Positions 1-9,868 of a stretch of DNA of 33,006 nucleotides are shown here, one piece after another (positions within the stretch are counted from its first letter, which is position 1; every line of letters begins with the position of its first letter). The stretch lies in assembly GCA_029339195.1 (NCBI GenBank), contig JAPTJF010000584.1, forward strand, positions 1 through 33,006. The letters run 5' to 3'. Origin of the DNA: Micractinium sp. NFX-FRZ. Its lineage: Eukaryota > Chlorophyta > Trebouxiophyceae > Chlorellales > Chlorellaceae. Under the pieces are notes generated by a model, which had not been told where the DNA came from, ran no database searches, and saw only the letters and a program-made list of their open reading frames with translations. The translations under genes and the position numbers were made by a program.

Positions 1-803
1 GAGGGTGTGCACTTTCCAGATGCACACCTGACTGGTGTGCAACGTGGTGTGCAAAGACAGCTGGATCTACTAGTGGGCGCCAGCGCCTGCCCCAGGTTAC
101 CCGATGGGCTTTCCTTAGACGAACCAGGAACAGTCCTCGCTTGCTCTTGCACTCCGTAGCAGAATTTGCATGTGGCACAGCTCGGCGCCGCTCAACGCAG
201 CAATGCGGGTAGACAAATTGAAAGCGGCAGTCTGTGGATGTGCCCATCCCGCAGACCGCCTTGCTGCGCGCGCTGCGGCGGAGGGGGCACCCCCAGGGCT
301 GCTCGCTGCAGCGCATCATCTTTCTGCGCGCAAACCCTTGGAATTCCGCGTATGCTATACTTAAAAAAACCGTTTCCAGCACCCTTGCGCAGCAGAAACT
401 CTGGCCGCTGTGGCTCGAGATGGCCAAACAACGACGTTGAGGTGGCGGAGGCAGCTGGAGGGAGATGCTGTCGGTGCGGGCGTGAGCCCGCCGCAACGTC
501 AGCAGAGAGGCCCGCAGGCGGACAAGGCAGCGGCGGTGGTGTGCCAGCGGCAGCGCCCGACCCGCCTGCGTGCCCACAGGTGACAGCAACGTGCAGCCAG
601 GCTGGCATGCAGCCAGGAAATGGCGTTGTAAATCCCACGCCTCGCGGATGAACTGCACCACGCTGTCTGACGTTTCGAGCGCCGATGCGTCAAAATTTGT
701 GGGCAGTGCACAGGCGGTGCCAGCTGGCGCAAGTCCTGGCAGCGCTCAGCTTTGGCGAGACTCCTTCCTCAGCTGTGCATAACGTCCTTCTCTACTGTTG
801 CAG
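1..803. other. Unresolved left edge
   Basis: I could not build a gene here. The first 55 bases carry a short GTGTGCA-type direct and inverted repeat. Plus-strand positions 234-440 read as an open frame ending in a stretch that looks protein-like (NPWNSAYAILKK), but the opposite strand over 192-638 is also open, which is expected in GC-rich DNA. The T-rich tract ending in CAG at 801-803 is a good splice acceptor for the exon that begins at 804, so part of this stretch is probably intron and upstream exon of that gene. Confidence 0.3.
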
Positions 804-1455
804 GCACGGGCGCCACCGCCTGGTCACCTACTGCCTGCGGCAGGTGCCGCATGGCAGCTGGGGCAAGCTACGCAGCCTGCCCGCCTTTGCTGCACTGCCG
901 CCAGGCCTGCAACGCGGGCTGGCAGCGGCAGCACACCACTCCCCCCCGCTCGTGCTGCGCACCCCTCGCGCAGGGATGCTTGGTGGCGGCAGGATAGACG
1001 TAAGTGTGTCGGCTCGTGCGTACCAGGAAGCTGGGGGGCAGCTGACTGCTGACGAGGCGGCTGAGGTGGCAGAATACGAGCAGGCACTGGCTGCTGCAGC
1101 GGCCGCCCGTGGCTCTGCCGGCGCTGCTGCTGCAGCAGGCGGCTCTCCAGCAGCAGCGGCAGTAGGAGCAAGCGCTTCTGCCCCTCTGTATGAGATCTCA
1201 GCTGAGCACGCTCACTTCTCCCTCTAGCCCTTCCTCCCTGTGCAGCAATCAACCGGGTATGAGCGGGAGCCTGCAGCTGCACCCGGCCAGCTGAGCCCCG
1301 CTGGCCAGCGCATGGCGGCAGCTGTGGTAGCAGACCAACAGGCACTGGCGCAGCAGTCAGGGGAGGCAGCTGAGCGGGCTGCCCGGCTGATGGTGGCGGC
1401 AGAGCGGGCCGACCAGCGCGCCGCCTTGATGCTGCACTTGAACAGTCCCGCACAG
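804..1455 (+). CDS. Exons of an Ala-rich coiled-coil protein (partial)
   Basis: Two exons are supported. Exon 804-999 follows a pyrimidine-rich acceptor and ends at a perfect GTAAGT donor; it encodes a stretch resembling helical repeats after BTB-type domains (HGRHRLVTYCLRQ ... SLPAFAALPPGL). A second exon begins at 1246 after CTGTGCAG in matching phase and encodes a charged, Ala-rich helix (AAERAARLMVAAERADQRAA) that should form a coiled coil. The putative intron 1000-1245 is itself open in one frame (EAAEVAEYEQALAAAA), so it may be partly exonic. The 3' end near 1455 is not defined by a convincing donor. The family is not recognised with certainty; a BTB-type association is inference only. 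The following inverted repeat (1743-1882) may hold the next exon of this gene. Confidence 0.35.
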
Positions 1456-1742
1456 AGGGGCAGCCGCAGGGGCATGCAGGGGCACGCAGGGGCAGCCGCA
1501 GAGGGAGGGCCGCAGGTGCACGCAGGACACTGCAGCACTGCAGCGGCTGCGTTGCTGCCGGTGTGCACAGCAAGGCAGCCTGAGCAAGGCAGAGACAGTT
1601 GGGCAGCAGAGACAGCCGGGCAGCAGAGACAGTCTGGGCAGGGAAGGCGGCGGGCATGCTTACCTCCCCGGTCGGTGCGCGTGGCCGGGACGACGTTCGC
1701 GGGCGGCGCCACACCGGCATCGTCACGCAGCGGCGTGAGCCG

Positions 1743-1882
1743 GTCGTGTGAGGAGGAGCCCTTGTCATTTTGGAGGCGCGCCCCCATGTTGTAGGACTCC
1801 ACGCTCACACATCTCCCTGAGCGTGGAGTCTTACAACACGGGGGCGCGCCTGCACAACGACATGGGCTCCTCCCCCCACGAC
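1743..1882. repeat. Inverted repeat made of two opposed copies of one coding exon
   Basis: Arms 1775-1807 and 1818-1850 are 33 bases each, differ at two positions and are separated by a 10-base spacer. Weaker similarity extends the arms to about 1743 and 1882. Both arms encode the same peptide on opposite strands: plus reads SVESYNTGARLHNDMGSS, minus reads SVESYNMGARLQNDKGSS. The plus copy ends at GTGAGT (1921); the minus copy runs further, to a GTAAGC donor just before 1663. RNA crossing both arms would fold into a long hairpin. Confidence 0.8.
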
Positions 1883-2167
1883 TTGAACATCAGTGTGCCT
1901 GCACCGCTTGGCGAGCTGTTGTGAGTGCTTCCGAGGGTCCCGCATAGACCCGCGCCCTGTGCACGCACGTACTGGGCACTGCCACCTTTCGCACAGCCAA
2001 TCTATATTTGTGTCTCTGCTAGCCCTGCTAGCCGCTGGCATGCCGATGATGCCTGCCCGCCTGCCCGCCTGCCCGCCCCTCCGCTGAGCTCTGCAATGCC
2101 AGCCAACCGCCAATCATTGGCTGCCTTCGCCCTCCTCCCTTGCTTTGCTCCCTCAGGGGAGAGGATG

Positions 2168-2253
2168 GAGCAGCAGCAGCAGGCGGCTCCTCAAACGCAG
2201 CAGCAACAGCAGCAGCAGCACAAGCGGCACCAGCACCAGCACCAACAACAGCA
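2168..2253 (+). repeat. CAG-rich imperfect trinucleotide tract
   Basis: Imperfect CAG/CAA/CAC repeat. In one plus frame it encodes a Gln/His-rich run, and it follows a CTCCCTCAG acceptor-like site at about 2149-2157, so it may lie in an exon. I could not connect it to a gene with confidence. Confidence 0.6.
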
Positions 2254-2371
2254 GGCCAGTGGGGAGGCACACCCCTCGCTTGCTGCGCTGCCTGCAGGTG
2301 ATGCAGCAGCTGTTTGCCTTCCTGCCGCCTGACAGACGGCAACAGTTCTTGCAGCTTCCAGCCGCCTGCAG

Positions 2372-2797
2372 ATGCACCGCGGCCACTGGGCAGACTTGCC
2401 TCCTGACCTTCTCACCCTGGTGCTAGTTGCGGCACACCAGCAGCTGTGCACGCCCCCCTGCCGCACGACCGGCGGACCTGAGGGCGTGCCGCAGTGTGGG
2501 CAGCTGCCCTCGTTGGCGCAGGTGGCAGCCCTCTCCCTTGCCTCCGAAGCCAGCTGCCGCAGCTGGCAAGCAGCCGCGGTGTCTGCGCGGGGCGCAGCAC
2601 CGCTGCACGTCGCGTTGGGGCGCTCTGCCCTGCCAGACGGGGACGCCGGCCCGGCGTTGCGGCGCTGGCTGGGGGCGCGCCCGGCGGCGGCTTTGAGACC
2701 TCCCACAAGGCTGGCTGCAGCCCTGGGGCAATCCAGCAGCTGGCAGTTGAGCTGCTGGCATCTGATGACCTGGCGCACTCCTCAGGCAGCGACTTAA
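2372..2797 (+). CDS. Short F-box-like ORF, possibly truncated
   Basis: The ATG at 2372 directly follows CTGCAG, so it is either a true start or an exon border. The 141-residue frame begins with an F-box-like core (WADLPPDLLTLVLVAA), then a linker, then a second half resembling the end of an F-box (LPSLAQVAALSLASEASCRS). F-box proteins recruit substrates to SCF ubiquitin ligases. No leucine-rich repeats follow in this frame. In another frame, 2700-2847 encodes a plausible continuation (GAIQQLAVELLASDDLAHSS), with no good intron joining the two, so the gene may be frameshifted or a decayed paralogue of the F-box/LRR gene at 12948-14956. Confidence 0.35.
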   Translation: MHRGHWADLPPDLLTLVLVAAHQQLCTPPCRTTGGPEGVPQCGQLPSLAQVAALSLASEASCRSWQAAAVSARGAAPLHVALGRSALPDGDAGPALRRWLGARPAAALRPPTRLAAALGQSSSWQLSCWHLMTWRTPQAAT

Positions 2798-2847
2798 ATC
2801 CTTTGGTTATCAGCGTGGAGCGCTGCAGTGGCAGTGGTTTACCTTAG

Positions 2848-3167
2848 AGGGGGCACAGGGGTCCAGCTGTGCGAGGCTGCATTGTCTGGCAACAAGCAAC
2901 GCACAGCGTGGGGTATGCTCTAAATTTATGCAACGTCATTTTGCAACTTCAGATTCTGTTCTTTTATGTGTAAACAAAGCGTTCGTACACGTGCTCCTTG
3001 CATGCTTCTTTTCAACTGGGGACCTTGCTTGCTGAGTGGCGCCCGCCGCCACACTTGGCGCCTGCTGCCAGCGAGGCGGAGGCGGCAATGTTGCACCAGC
3101 CGTGGCGCGCCGCCCTTGCTGCATTGTTGTGCTTTCACCGCCACTGTATCTTCCTGCCGCATCCACC
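2848..3167. other. Intergenic stretch, probable 5' flank of the methyltransferase gene
   Basis: No exon supported. It is relatively AT-rich at 2920-2970 and likely holds the promoter and leader of the gene starting at 3168. No TATA-like element was convincing. Confidence 0.4.
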
Positions 3168-4712
3168 ATGCGACTGGCTTGCTCGCTGGCGCAGGTGAGC
3201 CCTCAAAGCGCGCTTTTTTTCGCGCGCCTCACATTTGCCGGGCCGCGCGTCCAGCGTTCGGAGCTCACAATCAGGAGGATGCATCTGCTCACCATGTGCA
3301 GGGATGCGGCAGGGCGCGCCTAGGCTGGGCGGCGGCTCTGCCGCAGCGGCGGCGCGCGTCTGCCGCACCGCCCAGCACCGCCAGCGTTGTCTTGCAGCAG
3401 GAAGCTTCGCAGCAGGCCCAACAGCATCAAGAGGCACCCCAGAAGCAAAGCGCATCAGCGACGCAGGTGCGCTGGCTGTCAGGAGGGCAGCTGAGCACCT
3501 GGCACCTGCTGCCCATACATGGCTCTGCTGCATGCTCTCAGAACACCCCGTTCCGAGGAGCGACAGCGCGGCGGCCCCTTGCTGCTCCTGTTTGGGCATG
3601 CGGAGGCGAATGTGTTGGTATACTACTCGTGTGGAACATGCACCAACTGCTCAGAGGAGCTGGGTGCTGCCGCCCCACCACTGCAGGATGGGCTGTCCCC
3701 TTTTGAGAAGATCATGCAGCATGCGCGCCTCACGCATATTGCACAGGAGCTGTGGACCCAGGTCATCCGACAGGGGGACACAGTAGTGGATGCCACCTGC
3801 GGAAACGGCCACGACACAACCTTCCTTGCACATGCCGTGGGCCGGGAAGGCACCGTGCATGCGATTGACGTGCAGCCGGCGGCGATTGAGGCCACGCGGC
3901 GGGCGGTGGGTGCCAGCCTGGCGGCTGAGCTGGCGCCAGAGGTGCAGTACCACCTGGCATCCCATGCAGACATGCGCCAGCTGCTGGGGTCTTCTGACTG
4001 CGCCCGCTTGGTCGTGTTTAACCTTGGTAAGCCCTGGCGTGTTCTGTTGGATTTTGGCTGGCGGGGCGGCTGGGCTGTGTTTTCACCTGGGCGAGAGGCT
4101 GCTCCATGGATGGCTGGCAGGGCAGCCTGCCGGCAATGGAATGGCAGCCAGCTAGCAGCCGGCATAGCGTGCTGGATGAGCGCCGTGCAGCACCGGCGGT
4201 GCAGCTCTGGGAGCGCCATGCTTGTGCCCTCTGGCACCCTGCGCTGACCAGGTGCCTCTCCCACGCCCTGCAGGCTACCTGCCGGGCAGCGACAAGGCGA
4301 CCACCACGGAGGAGGGCAGCACGCTGGCGGCGGTGCAGGCAGCGTGCGAGGTGCTGCAGTCGGACGGGCTGTGCAGCATCTTGTGCTACACGGGACACGC
4401 AGGTGAGACCGAGAGCCTGGTTGTGGAGGAAGGGGCGGGTCAAAGCTGCCGGCTTGACACTGCAAGCAAGCATGCTGTCTCTGTCTTGCTCGACTTGCTG
4501 CCCGCCCAAACCCTCGTGCTCTGGGCTTCCTCCCTCGCACCGCAGGCGGCATGCGGGAGTACGAGGCACTGCGGGCATTTATGGAGCAGCTGCCAACCGA
4601 GGGCTGGGTCACCTCTGAAATGCGGCTGATCAACCGGCCCTCCGCCCCGGTGCTGCTGCTGCTGTGGAAGCGCAGGCCGCGAGTGCGCAAAACTGCGGCT
4701 CCTGTCACATGA
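3168..4712 (+). CDS. YtqB/MnmM-like SAM-dependent RNA methyltransferase, plastid-type
   Basis: Exons 3168-3194, 3302-3466, 3687-4026, 4274-4402 and 4546-4712 join in phase to a 275-residue protein. Exons 1-2 (about 64 residues) are Arg/Ala/Gln-rich and fit a transit peptide; the start MRLACSLAQ directly precedes a GTGAGC donor. The catalytic domain starts near residue 65. SAM-binding motif I is VVDATCGNGHD (97-107). The family signature NLGYLPGSDK (176-185) spans the exon 3/4 junction. Bacillus subtilis YtqB (MnmM) methylates 5-aminomethyl-2-thiouridine at the tRNA wobble position; older annotation calls the family 'rRNA methylase'. A plastid tRNA role here is inference. A TGTAAA at 4727-4732, 15 bases past the stop, matches the green-algal polyadenylation signal. 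The gene converges on the zinc-finger gene ending at 4859. Confidence 0.9.
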
Positions 4713-4858
4713 TTCGAGAAGCAGCGTGTAAAGCAATGAGCAGAGCAGGCCCTGAACCCGGGGTTCCTGAAGCTGGCTACCCCACACGCTGGGGCTGCTG
4801 GGTCGACTGGGTGCTGGCACCGGCGGCCGGCTGTGTGTGCCTTGGGTTATGTCAGCTG

Positions 4859-5622
4859 TCAGCCACGCAGGCTCGCCACATGCTTCTCCAGCTGCATGAC
4901 CAGCTCCGCCCGCAGGCTCAGCTCCTGCTGGTCGCAGCACCCAGCCAGGCTTTGCTTGAGACCCTCCAGCTCCCGCTCGTACGCCGCCAGCCTGGCAGCC
5001 CTGCGGCCGCCACAGCTGCGTGCTGCGCCTGCTGCTGCGCCTGCTGCCCCCGCTGCTGCAGGTCCTGTTGCGCCTGCCGCCTTTGCTGCTGCTTCTGCCC
5101 CCGACCCTGCTGCACCCGGCCCTGCCCGCACGCCTTGCCCGTTGCAGTCGGTGCAGCAGCGCTGCAGGCTCCTGTGCTCATAGCACTCGGTGATACTGCC
5201 GGTGCCCTGGCATGCTCCACACATTCTGCAGCTGGTGCCGCTGGAGGCCTCTGCGGCAGCCCCCTGGTCTGCTGCTCTGGCGCTGCCTGCAGGGCATGGC
5301 GCGGGGACGGGGCAGCCTGTCGCTTTGAGAGAGGTGGAGGCGGTGCAGCAGGAGCAGTGGCGGCGGTTGACGTGCTGGTCCCAGCAGCACGGATTGCCCT
5401 GCTGCCGCTCGACTTGCCTTCGGTAGCGCCTCCTGCCGCGTACTTGGCCCGCAGCTGAGCTATCAGCCCCTCCTCCTCGGCGGTCAATGCGCCTAATGGC
5501 GCTGTGCCGGTCAACTGCAGGGCTTCAGGTGCAGCCGCCATGTCGCGAACGTGATCAATGTCATAAATAAATTGGCGCAGGAGGCTGCGGCAGCAACACA
5601 CTGCTTTGCGTGCTTCGCGCAT
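4859..5622 (-). CDS. DnaJ-type Cys-rich zinc-finger protein with C-terminal coiled coil
   Basis: Minus-strand exons 5622-5444 and 5225-4859 join through a GTACGC...CTGCAG intron in phase 2. The junction restores LIAQLRAK followed by MCGACQGTGS. Exon 2 carries two CxxCxGxG elements (CGACQGTG and CTDCNGQG) about 20 residues apart, as in DnaJ central domains and BSD2-like plastid chaperones, although no J domain is present. An Ala/Gly-rich linker follows, then a charged helix (RLAAYERELEGLKQSL) likely to coil, ending in HVASLRG. The start is uncertain: in-frame ATGs lie at 5724, 5622 and 5541, and CTGCAG at about 5516-5521 could mark another intron. A plastid chaperone role is inferred from domain type only. 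The 5' end lies head-to-head with the gene starting at 5769. Confidence 0.65.
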
Positions 5623-5768
5623 AGTGCTTCGCGGCAATTTTGGGCCTTCTGGGCCGTCCAGATCATCCTTGCATCCTCCCTTGAATGTGCACTGCGCACC
5701 AGTCCAAGCACCACCGACCGCCATTCTCCACGAGCGCCACAAGGGGCTCGCAAAACGCTCTTGCGGCC

Positions 5769-6357
5769 ATGCAGATATGCAGCAGCTTCACAATCACGTT
5801 GATGACCAGCGGCAGCGCCCGCAGAGGCAGCCAACAACCCTCCCGGCTGGCGGAGCTCTGCCCCCGCCGTCGCAGTCCACACCGGCGTCAGCTGCACTTG
5901 CCGCCGCAGGCCGCGCTGCAGAGCACCAGCCTGCTGCTAACCCTGGCGGCCACAGCAGCTTATGTCGACCCATCGCTGGCAGCAGTCACGTTTGAGCCGC
6001 AAATGCGGCCTGAAATCTTGGTGGCAGCTGCGGCAGCAGCAGCCCCACCCATCATTTTTTGGGCCCGCATCATCCGCTCCGCTCAGAAGCGGCAGCAGGC
6101 GATTGATGATGAGCAGCGGGCAGAGGAGCAGCGGCAGCGCGAACGCGAGGTGGGTTTTGTGTGGCTGCTGCTGCCGTGCGGCGGGGCAGCAGGATGACGG
6201 AACGGTGCGTGGCCAGCGCTTCCTGTGGTGAAGACTTGCTTGCTGGATATGTATGAATTCGAAGTGTTCACTCACATGCTCATGCAATGCCGTTGCCGTG
6301 CCTTGACTGCAGGCTCTGAAACGGAAGATCACGGGCCAGTCATCAGGAGAGCCCTGA
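5769..6357 (+). CDS. Small single-span membrane protein, plastid-type, unknown function
   Basis: Exon 5769-6149 ends at GTGGGT and joins in phase 0 to exon 6313-6357 (ALKRKITGQSSGEP, then stop). From the ATG at 5769 the product is 141 residues; an upstream in-frame ATG at 5685 would add 28. The N-terminal half is Ser/Arg/Pro-rich without acids, as in transit peptides. A hydrophobic segment (LLLTLAATAAYVDPSLAA) and a second one (EILVAAAAAAAPPIIFWARI) follow, then a highly charged helix (RQQAIDDEQRAEEQRQRERE). This layout (thylakoid-transfer-like segment, one membrane span, charged tail) suggests a plastid membrane protein. I do not recognise the family. The first exon overlaps possible 5' extensions of the zinc-finger gene on the other strand. 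Confidence 0.6.
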
Positions 6358-6617
6358 TCGACTCCCGGCGTGAGCTTGTATTGTACTACTGGGTGCGGCG
6401 GACGCCTCCCTCTGCTACCTGTCTCTGCCGTGTGCTCCGCCAGCAACGCCTCTTCAGTGTACACCGACCAATGTAACATACTTCTGAGCGCATGTGAAGG
6501 GTGGTTATCAGGACAAGCGCGCTGTGCAATAGAAGAAGGGACTGGCAGCATCACGTGGCAGGGTGTGTGCAGTACTGTACAAACGGCGGCAGGCAGTCTA
6601 AGGTGTTGGAGAGCTGT

Positions 6618-9600
6618 TCACTGCATTTTGAAGCGCCCCCACAGCGCCCGCTGCTCCGCCTCATCCATAGCCGCCTCCATTGTACTGCGGGCAGCAATGT
6701 AGTATGCCTCCTCGCCCGCACCGCCTGCCGCCAGCTGGCCCAGCAGCCGCTGCACCGCACCGCCACCCTCTGCCAGCTCAGCACCGCCACTGTAGTTGCC
6801 AGAGGCAGAGCCAGGGAGCAGGGAGCCCAGGCCGAAGAGGTCGCGCACGCTGGGCTGCGGCTGCTCGCTGCACAGCAGGAAGCGCGCCTGCACACACAGG
6901 GGACACCAGGCTGGGGTGATGCGGCCTGTTTTCTGGAGGCACCTGCACGGTGCTGCTGCGCTCCAGTCCCCGCCTGGGCATACTAGGCGGGGCCGAAGCC
7001 AGGTCACTACCTGCTGCTTGCAACCAACCCAGGTTGCTGCTTAATGCGAACCGAATGGCAAGCATGCGAGCAGGGGCCTTGTTGCACGGGTTGTTCCAAG
7101 CACACCTACGACAGGGGAGACTCCCACTCTGTCCCAGGCTGCGGGACGGGCTGCCCTCCGCTGTCCCAGCACCCACCTTGTCCCCAAACTGCTGCTGCAT
7201 CACGCTCCGCATGTCCCCCAGCCCATCAACCAGCCCCAGCTTTAGCGCCTGCCGCCCCGTCCACGCCCGACCTGCACGCACGGTACCGCACAGTACAGTG
7301 GTGTCATCTGCAGATGGCACGCAGGGCGGTGCTGCCCTGGCAGCAGGCGGCGCCGCCAACTGGCACTGCATCATGCAGCCCGTGCCCGTGCCACTGCACC
7401 ACCCATGCCTCCCACCCACACACTGGGCAGCCCCCAAGGCTCCCCCTTCACCACCCCGCCCGCCCACCCAACCCCCATGGCAGCCCCTCAATGCACACAT
7501 GCTTTCAGTTTTCTGCCCAAGCGCCCCACCCCTGCCCCTCCTCACCCGAGAACAGCTCCAAGTCCTTGCCCACCGCCAGCCGCTCGCCCCGGCTGCCCCG
7601 CACCCGCTCCTTGAACGACTCGTGCAGGTCGTCCATGAGGTCGCGCAGCCGCGCCTCCTGCGGCGGGGGAAGAAAGGGAGCAGAAACGGAGGCAAGAGTC
7701 ACCCGCTGTGAGTGCCAGCGGCACGGGAGGGTTGGGATTGGGGGGCAAGCAGAAGCAGAGGCAAGCGTCGCCCCTTTGTGTGGTAGTGGAAGCCCTGCCT
7801 CCTGCGGTGCGTAAAGAAGGTCGCAGAAACAGAGGTTAGATTCGCACGCTGTGCCCAACACCCACCCCGTTCACCCAACCTCCAGCCCGCCCCAACAGCA
7901 GCATCTCCCGGCCCCTACGACCCCGCCAGCGTTCCTCCCAGCTCACCGCTTCTGGCTGCACGGGCAGGAAGGGGTCCAATTGCACCTTGGCCTCCCCTGC
8001 CGTGTACACCCGCCGCTCAATGCCCAGCCGCTGCGCCGCCTCCACAGCGCCAAATGTGGCGCTGATTACACCAATGGACCCTACCTGCACGAACGTTGAT
8101 CGACACAATGCCAATGGTCGACCACAGAATGCGCAGTGCAGGGTTGGGCCGGCGGCAAGAAGGTGCTGGGCAGGGAGAGTGGGATGGGCCGAGCCGGCAG
8201 GTGCATCGGCAGTGCCTGCCTAACCCTGCCGGCGCCCATTGCGTTGATGCAGCGAGATCTGCTTGCCTCTTCTGCTGCCATCTGGACCCACCCCTCTGCT
8301 GCACGAAGAACCGGCAGCAGTTGCGTGAGCAAGCGCCCCTGCTGCTGGCTCGGCTGCCCTACAACCTGCTGCACTTCACCTACCAGGGAGGTCTCCAGAG
8401 CATACGACTTGTCACCGGCGCACCTGCAAGGAGCACGAAAACAGGGGCGGGGGCAATTAAAGGAGGCAGCAACTGTCACGCGATCTGGATGCGACTGGCA
8501 GCCCAGAAGCAGGCAGGCAGAATTCACATGCGCAGGGAGGCAGGGAAACGGGCAGGACACAGGCACCAGCAACACCAGGCGGCTGCTGCGCCAACACCCA
8601 AGCTGAATCCATCACACATGCAGCACAGCAAGCACAGCGGCACGACCCGAGCCCCAACATATGTGCAGCGGAGCGACAGTTTGGGCAGCAGCACAGGCGG
8701 CAGCAACTCCTGAGGCAGCAGGGGGGCTATGACAACGGCCAGCGCACATGAGCCAGTAGCCTCCAGAGGCCGCCACGTCCTCGGCAAATGTGTACACTGG
8801 GATGCCGGTTGACTTGGAGAGGCGGCGGATCAGGGTGTAGATGAGGTCGGACTGCACGGGCGAGCCGCCTGCAGGGTGGGCGGGGAGGTTTGGGAAGAGG
8901 AGGAGGCACGGTGGGAGGGAGGGCAGGCGAGGCAAGGGGCGCACAGTTTGCCTGCGGGGACGAGGTGGGGTGGTGGCTGAGTGGTGTGCCACCGCCATGC
9001 GTGGCCGCGCCCTGATGAGATGAGCAACCAATCCCGCACCCATGCTACCAGCTGCACCCTGCCTGGAGGCACATTGGGCCCGCAGCACCTCCTCCAGCCC
9101 TGCCATGCAGCGCCCCCTCCCACCTGGGCTGTTGATGGTGACGGCACAGGCAGCAGGGCGCAGGCCTTTTGTGAATGCGCGGGCAAACCACTTTTCGACT
9201 CGCTCCAGGTTTAGCAGGCGGCGGGCCTGGGTGGGGGCAGGGTGCGTGGAGGTGGGTGCAGGGTTTAGGAAGGGAGGCATGGACAGTGCATTGCACTGCA
9301 TGCTTCACAAACGCAGGTGGCACAGGCCGCCTGGTACCAGGCAGGTCAATGCAGGAGATGCGCGGCACGCTCCTCAGCTGCGTGACAGTGCTGGCAAGCA
9401 GCCGCACTCGTCAGCGGGGCCGCCCGTTCCCGCTGCCGCAGCACCCACTCACTGCCGGTGCGCGGGCGGGGCCGGTGAACGCCTGCAGCACTCCCGACAG
9501 CTTGACCACCTGCAGGACGCAATGTGGCTTCTCCTTGGGCTGTTAAGGTTGCACAGGGTTGAGAACGTGGCAGGGCGTGCGCCTGCCGTGCCGTCCCCGA

Positions 9601-9868
9601 CCTGCCTGCCCACCCTTCACAATCCGCAGCCCAGCCTGCTGCCAACCCACCGTAACGAGCGCCTCATTATAGTCCTTCCGCCCCATGATGCTCCATCGTG
9701 CCAGGCGGTTCATGGCTTGCTGCAGGGGGAGGTCTAGAAGGAACAAGGGGGGCAGAACAGTTCACGCCGTGACGAGGCGGGGGCTGCGGCAGGGCTGCGG
9801 CAGCTGCGGTGGAGCAAAGCACCGCGCGCCTCCTTCTGCGCTCGGCGCATAAGCCTTTCGGGCGTCAT
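6618..9868 (-). CDS. SppA-type signal peptide peptidase (peptidase S49)
   Basis: Minus-strand exons: 9733-9651, 9539-9453, 9226-9124, 8868-8748, 8423-8384 (only 40 bases), 8084-7947, 7657-7546, 7271-7177 and 6887-6618, preceded by a first exon from the ATG at 9868. All internal phases agree; total about 365-383 residues. Exon 1 is uncertain: a donor at 9765 leaves a 32-base intron, too short to trust, while a GTGCTT donor at 9822 gives 89 bases. Family motifs in order: VVKLSGVLQAF, INSPGGSP, the nucleophile Ser in DVAASGGYW, VGSIGVISATFGAVEA, and the general-base Lys in AGEAKVQLDPF, as in the short (SohB-like) SppA proteins. Serine/lysine-dyad SppA enzymes degrade leftover signal peptides at membranes; plant SppA is a thylakoid protease. 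The Arg-rich start fits an organelle presequence, but no clear membrane anchor is seen. Confidence 0.88.

Noticed and set aside
824..1768. Minus-strand ORF of 314 codons
   Set aside because: Composition is low-complexity Pro/Arg/Ala without domains; the plus strand has matching splice sites and a coherent coiled coil.
1743..1882. Terminal inverted repeat of a transposon or a bacterial terminator
   Set aside because: The arms are adjacent with a 10-base spacer and encode protein; no transposase or target-site duplication is seen, and the host is eukaryotic.
3623..4708. Minus-strand ORF of 361 codons
   Set aside because: It lies antisense to the methyltransferase exons, which carry unmistakable SAM-binding and NLGYLPGSDK motifs.
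5227..5443. Read-through coding of the intron in the zinc-finger gene, or a GC donor at AAG|GCAAGT (near 5426)
   Set aside because: The GCAAGT site is in the wrong phase for the zinc-finger exon, while AA|GTACGC gives the right phase; read-through loses the cysteine motifs.
9333..9407. Protein-like minus-strand piece LLASTVTQLRSVPRISCIDL as an SppA exon
   Set aside because: Its borders do not fit the phase of the next exon, whereas the perfect GTGAGT donor at 9452 joins VLQAFTGPARAPA to ARRLLNLERVEKW in phase.
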